Shown: positions 1 through 8,135, numbered from the stretch's first letter. The stretch: 27,231 bases of DNA from Clostridium sp. UBA6640 (GCF_002455975.1 NZ_DKLM01000105.1:10838-38068), one strand, 5' to 3'. A program made the numbers and translations. The notes: a model not told the origin generated them from the letters alone.

Positions 1-401
1 TTGTAAAAGAATATATAGATAGCCAAAATATCCAGCAAAGCTATGTAGTTGGAGCAGAAGGTGTTATTAGTAAGCAAGTGGCATCGAATCTTCCAGCAGT
101 AAAGAGGCTAGGTGGAAATAATAGATATGACACTAATAAAGCTATTATTAATGAGTTTAAGGGAGCTATAAACTTTTCAAACATTTATGTTGTAACTGGA
201 ATAGATTATCCTGATGCACTATCAGGATCAGCATTAGCAGCTAAGGGTGGACATCCTATAATTTTAACTCATCCAAGACAAGCTACTGCAAGAGGAATAA
301 TAGAAAGCAATCTATGGTCAATAGATAAAGCTTATATATTCGGATCTAATGCTTTAATTCCAAATGACATATTAGATACTAGTTATATAAGTGTAAAATA
401 G
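1..401 (+). CDS. Cell-wall-binding repeat 2 (CWB2-type) protein, C-terminal end (5' partial)
   Basis: The reading frame is open from base 3, so the gene begins left of the window; GTG at 78 is only an internal codon. About 132 residues are visible. They contain the hallmark CWB2 words: YVVGAEGVIS, then VKRLGGNNRYDTN, then VVTGIDYPDALSGSALAA and a closing segment with KAYIFGSNALIPNDI. Each repeat of this family ends in a 'G..alIs' strand, so roughly one full repeat plus the tail of another is present. In clostridia these repeats occur in groups of three and anchor surface proteins (S-layer proteins, adhesins, autolysins) non-covalently to anionic wall polymers. The functional domain is presumably upstream and unseen. 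The gene ends at TAA and is followed at once by a strong terminator. Family assignment is confident; the protein's activity is unknown. Confidence 0.88.
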   Translation, partial: VKEYIDSQNIQQSYVVGAEGVISKQVASNLPAVKRLGGNNRYDTNKAIINEFKGAINFSNIYVVTGIDYPDALSGSALAAKGGHPIILTHPRQATARGIIESNLWSIDKAYIFGSNALIPNDILDTSYISVK

Positions 402-415
402 AATAATTACGAAGA

Positions 416-449
416 AAGCAAATTGATTTATCAATTTGCTTTTTTTTGT
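416..449 (+). terminator. Intrinsic terminator of the CWB2 gene
   Basis: Perfect 11-bp stem AAGCAAATTGA / TCAATTTGCTT with a 4-nt TTTA loop, followed by a run of T. It lies 15 bp after the stop codon. Confidence 0.9.
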
Positions 450-515
450 TTAAATTTAACAGGTGTACTAACAATTAATAGGGGAAAAATAATAAAAAAA
501 GCTAGAGGTGATAAT

Positions 516-1922
516 ATGAGGAAAATAATATTTGGCATAATAGTTTGTTTTACATTAAGTATTAATAGTATTGTATTAGCAAAGGATAAACCACCTACAG
601 TGGAAATAAATCCACCTAGATTAGTTAGTGCTCCTAAATATAATGCTATAGTAGAGCCTAAGGAAATAAAGTATACTAATGAGTACATAGAAGTAGATTT
701 AAAGATACCAGTGATAACTTATAATAACAAGGTTACAGAGAAAATTATGAATGATAAAATAGAAAAGCCCATTATGGATTTAAAAAACACTACAGAAAAA
801 GAGGCAAAGGAATTTTTTAATACTAAAGAAAAAGAACAGCCTTTTATGAAATATAATGTAACATCAGATTATGAAGTGATGTATAATCAAGGCAATATAT
901 TAAGTGTGGTAGTAACTTTATACAATTATACAGGTGGAGCACATGGTAACACAGAAAAAATAGCTTATAATTTTGATTTAAATACCGGGAAAACAGGATA
1001 TTTAAAAGACTTTCTTTATGAAGAAGATAATTATAGAAAGGTTATTTTAGATGAAGTTAGAAATCAAATATCCAAAGAACCAGATAAATATTTTAAGGAT
1101 ATATTAAATACATTACATGGAATTCCATATGATCAAAGTTTCTATTTAACTAAGGATGGAATAGTGGTTTATTATCCACTATATGATATTGCTCCATATG
1201 TCGCAGGTATTCCTGAGTTTAAAATTCCCTATTCAAAATTCAAACATGGACTTAAAAAAAATGTAAGTATTAAAAGTGATAATGTTAGTATTGAAAAAGA
1301 GCAATCTGTTAAAAAAGAAGAAAACTATAGCGAATATTTATACTATCCACAAATTAAAAATTTAGATAATCCTATTATAGAAAAACAAATAAATACTATT
1401 ATAACTAAAGATATTAAGAATTTTACTAAAGATGTTAAAAAGAAAGCCGAATTAAGTAAGGGGAAGCTAAATATATATGATAGGCCTGTTACATGGGGTG
1501 CATCAGTTTATTCAGATGAATATTTTGTTAATCCAGATTTAATTAGTATAGATATAACTTATTCAGCAAATGATGGAACTACAATTAACTATATACTTTA
1601 TGATAAAGGCTATAATTTTAATTTGATTACTGGGGAGAATTATAAACTTTCTGATGTTTTTAAAAAAGGTACTGATTATGTAACTTTAATAAATGCAGAA
1701 ATAAATAATCAAATTGAAAATATTATTAAAAGTTCAGAGTATAAATATGATTATAACTTTAAAACTATTAAAGCAGAACAGCCATATTACATTTATAGAG
1801 GAAACTTAGTAATCTTATTCGAAGCAGGAGAAATACTTTCAAAGGATTTTGGAGCTCCAAAATTTTATATACCACTTTATAAATTTGGTGATAAAGTGAA
1901 TCCACAGTTTATAGAGCATTAA
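516..1922 (+). CDS. Secreted protein with two DUF4163/DUF3298-like modules
   Basis: The start is ATG 516, preceded by GAGGTG six bases upstream. The frame stays open further upstream, but that stretch runs through the previous terminator and is not coding. The 468-residue product opens with a lipobox-less signal peptide (MRKIIFGIIVCFTLSINSIV, cleavage probably near A22). Two similar halves follow. Residues ~48-245 hold a DUF4163-type strand segment (IKYTNEYIEVDLKIPVI) and a DUF3298-type segment with YNYTGGAHG and YNFDLNTGK. Residues ~280-460 repeat the layout (SIDITYSANDG, YNFNLITGENYKLSDVF). This domain pair occurs in the extracellular part of anti-sigma factor RsiV and in the deacetylase PdaC, where it contacts peptidoglycan or lysozyme. 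No catalytic or transmembrane domain is attached here, so a wall-facing binding role is an inference. The gene stands alone between two terminators. Confidence 0.78.
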   Translation: MRKIIFGIIVCFTLSINSIVLAKDKPPTVEINPPRLVSAPKYNAIVEPKEIKYTNEYIEVDLKIPVITYNNKVTEKIMNDKIEKPIMDLKNTTEKEAKEFFNTKEKEQPFMKYNVTSDYEVMYNQGNILSVVVTLYNYTGGAHGNTEKIAYNFDLNTGKTGYLKDFLYEEDNYRKVILDEVRNQISKEPDKYFKDILNTLHGIPYDQSFYLTKDGIVVYYPLYDIAPYVAGIPEFKIPYSKFKHGLKKNVSIKSDNVSIEKEQSVKKEENYSEYLYYPQIKNLDNPIIEKQINTIITKDIKNFTKDVKKKAELSKGKLNIYDRPVTWGASVYSDEYFVNPDLISIDITYSANDGTTINYILYDKGYNFNLITGENYKLSDVFKKGTDYVTLINAEINNQIENIIKSSEYKYDYNFKTIKAEQPYYIYRGNLVILFEAGEILSKDFGAPKFYIPLYKFGDKVNPQFIEH

Positions 1923-1950
1923 AGAGCGTGATCTTGTCACGTTCTTTTAT
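1921..1950 (+). terminator. Intrinsic terminator after the DUF3298 gene
   Basis: Stem AAAGAGCGTGA / TCACGTTCTTT (one G-T pair) with a TCTTG-type loop and a short T tail. It overlaps the stop codon. Confidence 0.85.
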
Positions 1951-2236
1951 ATAAATATAAATTTTGATAAAAAATATTACTTAAGTAATTATTTATTCAT
2001 AATAATTTGATATAATTAAATTCATTATGAAAATTATCTTTCTCGTTCTTATTAAAAATACAGCATAAATAGCTAAATATTATCAAAAAATATCTTTTAA
2101 TAGTAAAAAAAAATTTTAAAACAAGAGATATCATATTTTATGAGAGTTAATAGAGAAAAATAGATTACATATGTAGCTTACAAATTATGTAAAATATGAT
2201 ATAATAAACTTACTTTAGATGGAGGGGATGAAAAAA
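1951..2236. other. AT-rich intergenic region with palindrome and promoter
   Basis: No gene is seen. It contains a perfect 14-bp palindrome ATTACTTAAGTAAT at 1976-1989, an isolated TATAAT at 2011-2016 without a convincing -35, and the promoter listed separately at 2178-2205. The rest is A/T-rich with no recognisable structure. Confidence 0.5.
2178..2205 (+). promoter_or_regulatory. Putative sigma-A promoter for the SRPBCC gene
   Basis: TTACAA (2178-2183), a 16-bp spacer, then a perfect TATAAT (2200-2205). The predicted transcript starts only a few bases before the Shine-Dalgarno sequence, giving a very short leader. Confidence 0.45.
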
Positions 2237-2689
2237 ATGTACAAGTTTTCAAATTCCATAGTTATACCAAAGAAATTAGAAGACATATTTAACTTATTTG
2301 TAGAATTGAAGGTTTTTTCAATAATATGGGATCACATTTTAAACATGGAGAAATTATCTGAAGAGCCTCTAGGAGAGGGGTCAAAGCTTAGAAGTATAAT
2401 GCTAAGTGATGATATTGAATTGCAATCTACGGCAGAAATTATAGATTTTATTACTAATAAAATATTTACTATTAAGAGTAAAAGAGGAGGAGTACAAACT
2501 ATATATAAATATAGTTTTGAGGAGTTAGATAAAGGAACCTTAGTTCAATATTTAGCAGAAGTGAATTTTGATAATTTTCAAGAAGATTTAGCAGAGCAAA
2601 TATTCGAAGTAATTAAAGAAGATGATCTTAATCATTTAGAAAAACTTCAAGATTATTTTATGGATGAATTAGTTTGCTGTGTATCTTAA
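2237..2689 (+). CDS. SRPBCC (START-like) ligand-binding fold protein
   Basis: The Shine-Dalgarno is GGAGGGG at 2221-2227, so ATG 2237 (spacing 9) is preferred. ATG 2219 overlaps that site and ATG 2228 abuts it. The 150-residue product fits the SRPBCC helix-grip layout. It starts with the strand/helix YKFSNSIVIPKKLEDIFNLF, continues with a conserved Trp-containing segment (IIWDHILNMEKL), GEGSKLRSIM and a run of beta strands (ELQSTAEII, KIFTIKSK, TIYKYSFEEL, GTLVQYLAEV), and ends in a C-terminal helix. Such proteins bind small hydrophobic ligands or act as polyketide-cyclase-like enzymes, but the ligand cannot be inferred. No signal peptide is present, so it is cytoplasmic. It is a single-gene unit with its own promoter and terminator. 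Confidence 0.72.
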   Translation: MYKFSNSIVIPKKLEDIFNLFVELKVFSIIWDHILNMEKLSEEPLGEGSKLRSIMLSDDIELQSTAEIIDFITNKIFTIKSKRGGVQTIYKYSFEELDKGTLVQYLAEVNFDNFQEDLAEQIFEVIKEDDLNHLEKLQDYFMDELVCCVS

Positions 2690-2722
2690 AAATATGCAAG
2701 ATAAATATCTTGCATATTTTTT
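2689..2722 (+). terminator. Intrinsic terminator after the SRPBCC gene
   Basis: Stem AAATATGCAAGATA / ATCTTGCATATTT around a short A/T loop, followed by T's. It begins at the stop codon. Confidence 0.88.
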
Positions 2723-3035
2723 ATGCTTTTTATGCCTTTTATCCTATACCAAGTGTATATAGATATAGGGTTTCTTAACGAAAAGTTAACTTATGCATGA
2801 TTTTAATTTCCATAAAAAATTCTTTCTCTGGGGAACTTAATCAATTGAAAATTAAAAATGGAAAATTCACAATTGTGATGGAAATTAATTCTTACAAAAA
2901 AATATAGCCAGTCAATAATGTACAATATGAGGAAGAAAGTAATATATTAAGTAAAAATAGAATTTAATAATATGTAACAAAAATTTCCATATTGTAATAT
3001 TATATAAGTGAATTACTTTATATATGGAGGAATCT
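2723..3035. other. Intergenic region upstream of the GH25 gene
   Basis: No gene is seen. It contains a short dyad CCTATA (2743-2748) / TATAGG (2764-2769) and a perfect 12-bp palindrome TCACAATTGTGA (2867-2878), embedded in repetitive A-rich words (AATTGAAAATT, AATGGAAAATT). At 2988-2996 CATATTGTA matches the CATAnnnTA form of a sporulation sigma-K -10 element. No matching -35 (AC about 16-17 bp upstream) is present, so that promoter is only a weak possibility. Confidence 0.4.
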
Positions 3036-6000
3036 ATGCAAGATAGAAGTCCTAATAGTATTATAGGTCCTGATATAAACGAATGGCGAGGCGAGGTAGA
3101 CTATGCATTACTAGCAACTAGAACACCATATTGCTATGTACGTGCGTCTGGTTCAGGAACAGGAAGATTCAGAGTTGATAGACTGTTTTTTGAATATGTT
3201 AGAGGGCTTAGATCAGTAGGAATAATAAGCGGTGCATATCATTATGCGGTACCTTCCTATGATCTAACTACCGCTGATTCACAATGTGATGATTTCATTA
3301 GAATACTCGAGGAGGCATATGGTCCTGGAAGATATGGTGATATGTTTCCAGTAGTAGATATAGAATATCCACTAGATAAATCAATTTCTACTGATGCACT
3401 ATTAGATTGGGTAGATAGATTTAGAAGAAGATTTGAAAGAAAAACTAGAAGGATATTAATGCTTTATACTGGTTCCTTTTTTATTGATCTTTATAACAAT
3501 TTCTATCATTCCACAAAAGGTTTTATATTATCTGATATGCCTCTCTGGATTGCAATGTACCCAGAAATTCAAGGTAATCCGCCTTATCCACCAGATGGAG
3601 GTGGATGGACTAGGTGGACACTGTGGCAATTTGCTGAAAATGGAATCATACCAGGTGTAAATCCTCCGGTGGATTTAAATTATGGTCCTACTAATCTAGA
3701 TTACTTAACACCACCTAGAGATGTTAGAAATTTAAAAGCTTATGGTAGTGATGGAAATATCTATTTGTCTTGGGATAGGAATACGGATGTAGATTTAAAT
3801 GGATATAATATATTCTTAGACTCTGAATATGTAGGTACTGTAGGCAGAAATGCTACTAGCCATACTATAAGACTTTGGTATCCAAATAAAAATGCTAGAT
3901 ATGAAGTTGGGATTGAAGCTTTTGATGTAACAGGCGATTTTTCTCAAAACAGAACAAAAACTATAGTAATGCTTAGGCATGCTTATGATGAGATAGAAGA
4001 TAATCATAGTGATGAAAGACAGGAAAAAGATAAAGATTCTGAGGAGCATAAGGAGGAATATGGTAATTATAAAAAAGATATAGAGGTTGAAAATTATGAT
4101 AAAAAGCACGCTGAATATAAAGAAGATGTAAACCCTAAAGAGTATAGTAAAGATTGCAATTGTTACAAAAAACATATGGAATTTAACTATGATAAAAAAC
4201 AAAATAGTTATAGAAAAAATATTATGCCCATAAGTTACCAGGAAGGTCATAGTGATTATAAAAAGGACATAAAATCTGATAATTGTAATAGAGCGTATAA
4301 TTATTATAGGAATTATATGGACGTTAAAGATTTTCATAAAGAAGATATGAGACTTGGAAATTCTAGCAAATGTTATGATAATTACTATCAAGATGTAGAA
4401 AATGATGATTCTTACAGCATAGGATGCAATAAATTAGATGAAGTTTACGAAGATAATCAGTATTGCAAATATGAAAAGACTCATGATAATCTCTATAGAA
4501 GCAAATATGAGATATATTACGATGAAGATGATGAGCTCTACTATTATCCTGTTAAAGTAGTAGATCCGCAGGGTTATATGGAAAGAAGAGATGAAAATAA
4601 AAGAGAATACTCTCCTTTATTTAAATATACTTTAGAAGAAGAAAAAAATGAATTTGATGACTTTGAATATGAGCAAGATGCTGATATTCAAGTATCTAAT
4701 ATAATTACAGGTGAAGTTAATGACTTTGGGTATGAAAGGGAATCTAACGTTCAAGCATCAAATATGATTACAGATAAAGTCGATGACTTTCAATATAAAT
4801 GGGAACCTAACATTCAGGTATCCAATATAACTGCAGATGATTTTTATGACTTTGAATATGAAGTGGAGCCTAACATTCAAGTATCCAATAGAACTAGAAA
4901 TGATTTTTATGACTTTGAATATGGGGTGAATCCTAGTATTCAGGTATCTAATATAACTGCAAATGAATTTGATGACTTTCAATATAGATGGGAACCTAGA
5001 ATTCAGACATCTAATATAATTGCAAATAATTTTTACGATTTTGGATATGAAATATGGCCTAACATTCAGGTATCTAATATGATTACAAATGAATTTGATG
5101 ACTTTGGATATAGATGGGAACCTAGCATTCAGACATCTAATATAATTACAAATGAATTTGATGAATTTGAATATAAACGGGAACCTAACATTCAAGTATC
5201 TAATATAACTACAATGGACTATGGTGAGGAATTTGAATTTGCACGAGGTTACTATGATGATGATTTCGAGAATTATGAGATAGATAATTATAGAGACGAA
5301 GAGTTTTATGATAACTATACCAGAGAACACATAATACAGTATAGTAAAAAAAATAATGAAGAAATATTGGAAGATAATATCCCAGATAATTATGTAGACA
5401 AAAAAATACAAGAAGAGGACATTACTGAAAATAGGATTAATCTTTATGCTCTAAATAATTATAGTGAGGAAGATTATACTGAATATGAAAGACATATAGA
5501 TGAAGAATATAATTGCGATACAGAATATGAAAGTGAAAATGAAATAGAAAATGACACTAAAAATGAAGAAGAATATAAAATAGAAGAAGAACGTACAGAA
5601 AATGAAGAGAAATATAAGATAGAGGAAAATGAAGATGAATATAGAGGAGAAGAAAAACCCATAGAAAATGAGGAAGAATATAAAATAGAAGAGTGTACAG
5701 AAAATGAAGAAAAATGCATAGAAAATAAAGATGAAAATAAAAAAAGAGAAGAAGATACAGAAAATAAAGATGAAACTGAAATAGGAGAAAAATATAGGGA
5801 AAGTAAAAGTGGGGACGTGATTGAATATTGTGAGGAAAATTTAGATGGACATAAGGCAGAACCCAGCGTGGAAAATGAAAGTAAGGATGAGGAAGAATAT
5901 TGTGCAAAGAATGAAAGTAACGATGATATAGGACGTAATAGTAGGAAAGAATATAGGGACTCTAAAGATGAATATCGCTATGAATATTTAAAAGAGGATA

Positions 6001-6116
6001 AAAAAATGTCAGAAGATTGGGATGGTATTCATTACAGACATTGGTATGAAAATAATCATAATAAAGCTAATGATAAAAAGAAAAATAAAAAACATCATAA
6101 AAAGCATAAAAGATAA
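3036..6116 (+). CDS. GH25 muramidase with FN3-like domain and long acidic Tyr-rich repeat tail
   Basis: GGAGG at 3026-3030 places the start at ATG 3036; ATG 3024 lies across that site. The product is 1026 residues with no signal peptide. Residues ~10-225 form a GH25 lysozyme domain: GPDINEW (D13), GAYHYAVP, the catalytic-type VVDIEY (D108/E110), LMLYTG, LWIAMYP, WTLWQF and D213. This family cleaves the MurNAc-GlcNAc bond of peptidoglycan. Residues ~228-318 look like an FN3-type beta sandwich (LKAYGSDGNIYLSWD, GYNIFLD). The remaining ~700 residues are low-complexity and very acidic. They include 16-residue Y-K-K-D-I type repeats (~345-440), nine 21-residue repeats (542-730), a Glu-rich stretch (~840-925) and a basic KKKNKKHHKKHKR end. 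The lack of a signal peptide recalls the clostridial spore cortex-lytic muramidase SleM, so a spore or mother-cell role is plausible but inferred. A phage-lysin origin is the alternative. Confidence 0.82.
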   Translation: MQDRSPNSIIGPDINEWRGEVDYALLATRTPYCYVRASGSGTGRFRVDRLFFEYVRGLRSVGIISGAYHYAVPSYDLTTADSQCDDFIRILEEAYGPGRYGDMFPVVDIEYPLDKSISTDALLDWVDRFRRRFERKTRRILMLYTGSFFIDLYNNFYHSTKGFILSDMPLWIAMYPEIQGNPPYPPDGGGWTRWTLWQFAENGIIPGVNPPVDLNYGPTNLDYLTPPRDVRNLKAYGSDGNIYLSWDRNTDVDLNGYNIFLDSEYVGTVGRNATSHTIRLWYPNKNARYEVGIEAFDVTGDFSQNRTKTIVMLRHAYDEIEDNHSDERQEKDKDSEEHKEEYGNYKKDIEVENYDKKHAEYKEDVNPKEYSKDCNCYKKHMEFNYDKKQNSYRKNIMPISYQEGHSDYKKDIKSDNCNRAYNYYRNYMDVKDFHKEDMRLGNSSKCYDNYYQDVENDDSYSIGCNKLDEVYEDNQYCKYEKTHDNLYRSKYEIYYDEDDELYYYPVKVVDPQGYMERRDENKREYSPLFKYTLEEEKNEFDDFEYEQDADIQVSNIITGEVNDFGYERESNVQASNMITDKVDDFQYKWEPNIQVSNITADDFYDFEYEVEPNIQVSNRTRNDFYDFEYGVNPSIQVSNITANEFDDFQYRWEPRIQTSNIIANNFYDFGYEIWPNIQVSNMITNEFDDFGYRWEPSIQTSNIITNEFDEFEYKREPNIQVSNITTMDYGEEFEFARGYYDDDFENYEIDNYRDEEFYDNYTREHIIQYSKKNNEEILEDNIPDNYVDKKIQEEDITENRINLYALNNYSEEDYTEYERHIDEEYNCDTEYESENEIENDTKNEEEYKIEEERTENEEKYKIEENEDEYRGEEKPIENEEEYKIEECTENEEKCIENKDENKKREEDTENKDETEIGEKYRESKSGDVIEYCEENLDGHKAEPSVENESKDEEEYCAKNESNDDIGRNSRKEYRDSKDEYRYEYLKEDKKMSEDWDGIHYRHWYENNHNKANDKKKNKKHHKKHKR
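4068..4352 (+). repeat. Degenerate 16-residue (48-bp) repeats inside the GH25 protein
   Basis: Five to six consecutive units start with Y-(K/R)-(K/E/N)-(D/H/N/Y)-(I/M/V), at 4068, 4116, 4164, 4209, 4257 and 4305. Examples are YKKDIEVENYDKKHAE and YKEDVNPKEYSKDCNC; the third unit is one residue short. The units are diverged in DNA, so the array is old compared with the 63-bp array downstream. Confidence 0.7.
4659..5225 (+). repeat. Nine tandem 63-bp (21-residue) repeats inside the GH25 protein
   Basis: Nine uninterrupted in-frame units begin D/E-F-x-Y and carry a near-invariant P-x-I-Q-V-S-N core, for example DFQYKWEPNIQVSNITADDFY. The period is exactly 21 codons, so 9 x 63 = 567 bp. DNA conservation is high around the I-Q-V-S-N codons, indicating relatively recent expansion. 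Unit number is likely to vary between strains. Confidence 0.92.
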
Positions 6117-6125
6117 CTGATGAAG

Positions 6126-6152
6126 TACCCTGATAATCAGGGTATTTTTTTA
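6126..6152 (+). terminator. Intrinsic terminator after the GH25 gene
   Basis: Perfect 9-bp stem TACCCTGAT / ATCAGGGTA with a one-base centre, then seven T's. It begins about ten bases after the stop codon. Confidence 0.88.
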
Positions 6153-6218
6153 ATTGAGTGTGTGGAATTGAGTGTGTGAAAATATTTCTGCAAATAGCTT
6201 TCTATGATAATTATTTTG

Positions 6219-6253
6219 AAGGCATGGATGTCATGATATGACTACCATGTCTT
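6219..6253. repeat. Imperfect inverted repeat between convergent genes
   Basis: Arms CATGGATGTCAT and ATGACTACCATG pair at ten of twelve positions around a 3-nt loop, and outer AAG/CTT extends the stem. It lies between the convergent GH25 and metallophosphoesterase genes. There is no clean T run on either strand, so it may be a weak terminator or merely a stable hairpin. Confidence 0.5.
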
Positions 6254-6282
6254 AATTTTAATATAAATTTAAGAAAGATTAA

Positions 6283-7448
6283 TTATGATTTATTATTGAA
6301 GGTAATATTAATTATTACAAACTCACTATTTGAAGCCACTCTTATAGGTGGTCCCCAAGTACCATAGCCAGAAGACACAATTAAATTAAAATCATCAATT
6401 TTATGAAGGCCATATCTATAAGGATACATTAAGTCTACAAATATCTGATTAATAAAAAATTGACCATTGTGAGTATGACCAGAAAGCTGTAAATCCACAT
6501 TGCTTTTTATATTTAAATCACTATCCAGAGGTTTATGATCTAATAGTATAATTGGTTTATTCTTATCTATATTAGAAATTACATCAGATAAGTCTTTTCT
6601 TAAGCAAGTTATATCCGTAGATGAAAAATCGTTTCTACCAACTATGTAAATATCTTCTACTTTTATATATTCATCAATTAATAAATTTATGGCTTCATAA
6701 CTGGATTTAATTTCTTCTATGGTTCCATATTGATATTCATGATTACCTATAATACCATAAACGCCGTATGTACTCTTAATACTTGCTAATCCTTCCTTCA
6801 TTTTTATTATGTATTCTTTAGGCGTGGATTCATCGAAAATATCTCCCCTAGCAAGACTAAATCTACATCTTCTTTATTTATTTTATCTATAAGCTTAAAA
6901 AAATCGTTATCATTAATTCCTATACCTAAATGTACATCTGAAAGAAAAACCACTTTTAAGGTATTAAGCTTAGATGGCTTTGCAATATCTACATTATAGG
7001 TAGTAGTTTTTATATTACGGCTATTAAAATAGCCAAGAGAAATAATAATACCTATTATAATAAAAACAAAGACACCATTAAGATATATTGTTCTTAAGAA
7101 TGCCCTTAATCTTTCAGATTTCGAAGCAAATTTTTTATATATAAACTTTATTAATGCAAAGATGGGAAGGAATAATATTAAATAATAAAGAACCCCTAAA
7201 TAAAAACATCCTATAGTTAATATGGGTAAAAGCAAATAATATGGTAAAATACCTTTACCAAAAGCACCAATAACGTAACAAAGAGCAATAGTCCAAAATA
7301 TATAATAAAAAATTCTCTTACTTAGGGAAGAAAAATAATGACTGATAGATGTATATATATTTTTACTTATATAATAGTTTATCATAATGAAAATTAAGGC
7401 AAGTAAAATCATTGAAAATATATTTTTAAGAAATACTGTCATATCCAT
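6283..7448 (-). pseudogene. Membrane-bound metallophosphoesterase (YkuE/YaeI-like) broken by a one-base frameshift
   Basis: The start is ATG 7448 on the minus strand, seven bases after AGGAGG. Frame one runs to a stop at 6807 (213 residues). It has four hydrophobic segments (for example SMILLALIFIMINYYI, LTIGCFYLGVLYYLILFLP, GVFVFIIIGIIISLGYF), then the first phosphoesterase motif VVFLSDVHLG, and ends in LVLLGEIFSMNPRLKNT. The second frame continues after the break with GNHEYQYG, LLDHKP and SGHTHNGQFF, the later metal-ligand motifs, down to TAA at 6283. Restoring one G in the run at 6845-6848 (CCCC on the plus strand) rejoins the frames and turns LLGEIFSM into LLGGDIFDE, the expected GD motif. 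The repaired protein would be about 388 residues, normal for the family. Members hydrolyse phosphoesters, including UDP-sugar or lipid head groups. As read, the gene is inactive; a sequencing error or phase-variable tract is possible. Confidence 0.85.
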
Positions 7449-7514
7449 AATTTTTCCTCCTTTTCTCAGTTGTCTTATTAGGCTATTATTAGCTATTTTA
7501 GGTAAAAAAATGCA

Positions 7515-7543
7515 TTTATATATAAATTTATTAGACAATTCAA
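7515..7543 (-). promoter_or_regulatory. Putative promoter of the metallophosphoesterase gene
   Basis: On the minus strand TTGAAT (7543-7538), exactly 17 bp, then TATAAA (7520-7515). It lies about 70 bp before the ATG at 7448. Confidence 0.45.
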
Positions 7544-7609
7544 ATAAATGTATAAACCATAAAAAATATGTTAAAATAACTATACAAAAAGTTAAATGGA
7601 GTGATGTAC

Positions 7610-8101
7610 TTGGAATATTTAATTTTAGAAACAGAAGATGAGAGAATAAAATTACCTGTAAACAAATTTAAGGGGTTCTCTGATTATGAGCACAAGATAA
7701 AATTATCAATGAGTGAGAAAGAAATACTGGAAGCAGTTCAGTTTGGAGCTGAAAATGAATATGCTGAAGTAAAAAAACTTTCACGAAATAATTGTTGTGA
7801 AGATAATCAGTCTACTGTGTATAAGTTGGAAAATTTTGATATTAAAAAAGACAGTTCTACTTATGAAGAATTGCTGTATTACAAAAGTGAAGATGAAAGT
7901 TATGAGTGTGATTATTTAGAAGAATATGATGATGAAGACGACTATGATGAAGATAGTTATGATGAAAATTTTAATAGTGGATATAGATATATAGAAGATG
8001 AAAAAGATTTAGACAGGGATTTTGGAGAAAGTGACTTTGATTCAAGAACTTTATACATAATACAATGTGAATGTGGAGATTGGGAAATATTTATAGACTA
8101 A
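7610..8101 (+). CDS. Acidic protein of unknown function
   Basis: No family is recognised. The sequence GGAGTGAT (7598-7605) is a good Shine-Dalgarno and gives TTG 7610 a spacing of about eight; GTG 7601 and ATG 7604 are in frame but overlap or crowd it. The ~163-residue product begins with an ordered-looking segment (EYLILETEDERIKLPVNKF) and a helix (SMSEKEILEAVQFGAENEY). A strongly acidic Asp/Glu/Tyr stretch follows (EEYDDEDDYDEDSYDE, residues ~103-120). It closes with a conserved-looking CECGDWEIFID, in which C-x-C could bind metal. There is no signal peptide or membrane segment. It is transcribed divergently from the metallophosphoesterase and closed by a strong terminator. The Tyr/Asp/Glu bias resembles the tail of the GH25 protein, but no shared motif is seen. 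Confidence 0.7.
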   Translation: MEYLILETEDERIKLPVNKFKGFSDYEHKIKLSMSEKEILEAVQFGAENEYAEVKKLSRNNCCEDNQSTVYKLENFDIKKDSSTYEELLYYKSEDESYECDYLEEYDDEDDYDEDSYDENFNSGYRYIEDEKDLDRDFGESDFDSRTLYIIQCECGDWEIFID

Positions 8102-8135
8102 AAGCTGACAGAATAAAATCTGTCAGCTTTTTTTT
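8101..8135 (+). terminator. Intrinsic terminator after the acidic protein gene
   Basis: Perfect 12-bp stem AAAGCTGACAGA / TCTGTCAGCTTT with an ATAAAA loop and a run of T. It overlaps the stop codon. Confidence 0.92.

Noticed and set aside
2988..2996. CATATTGTA as a sigma-K -10 element for the GH25 gene
   Set aside because: No -35 element at the required spacing; mentioned only as a weak possibility.
4659..5225. Regular 63-bp repeats as a possible CRISPR or iteron array
   Set aside because: The units are contiguous, in frame with the GH25 protein and have no unique spacers.
3816..5907. Long open frames on the minus strand opposite the GH25 tail (3816-4391, 4758-5411, 5474-5719, 5557-5907)
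   Set aside because: They are mirrors of the low-complexity A-rich acidic repeats, give Ile/Phe/Ser/His-rich nonsense, and have no ribosome sites.
7387..7641. Plus-strand ORF over the metallophosphoesterase start
   Set aside because: Antisense to conserved coding sequence and its promoter, no ribosome site, and overlaps the start of the next real gene.
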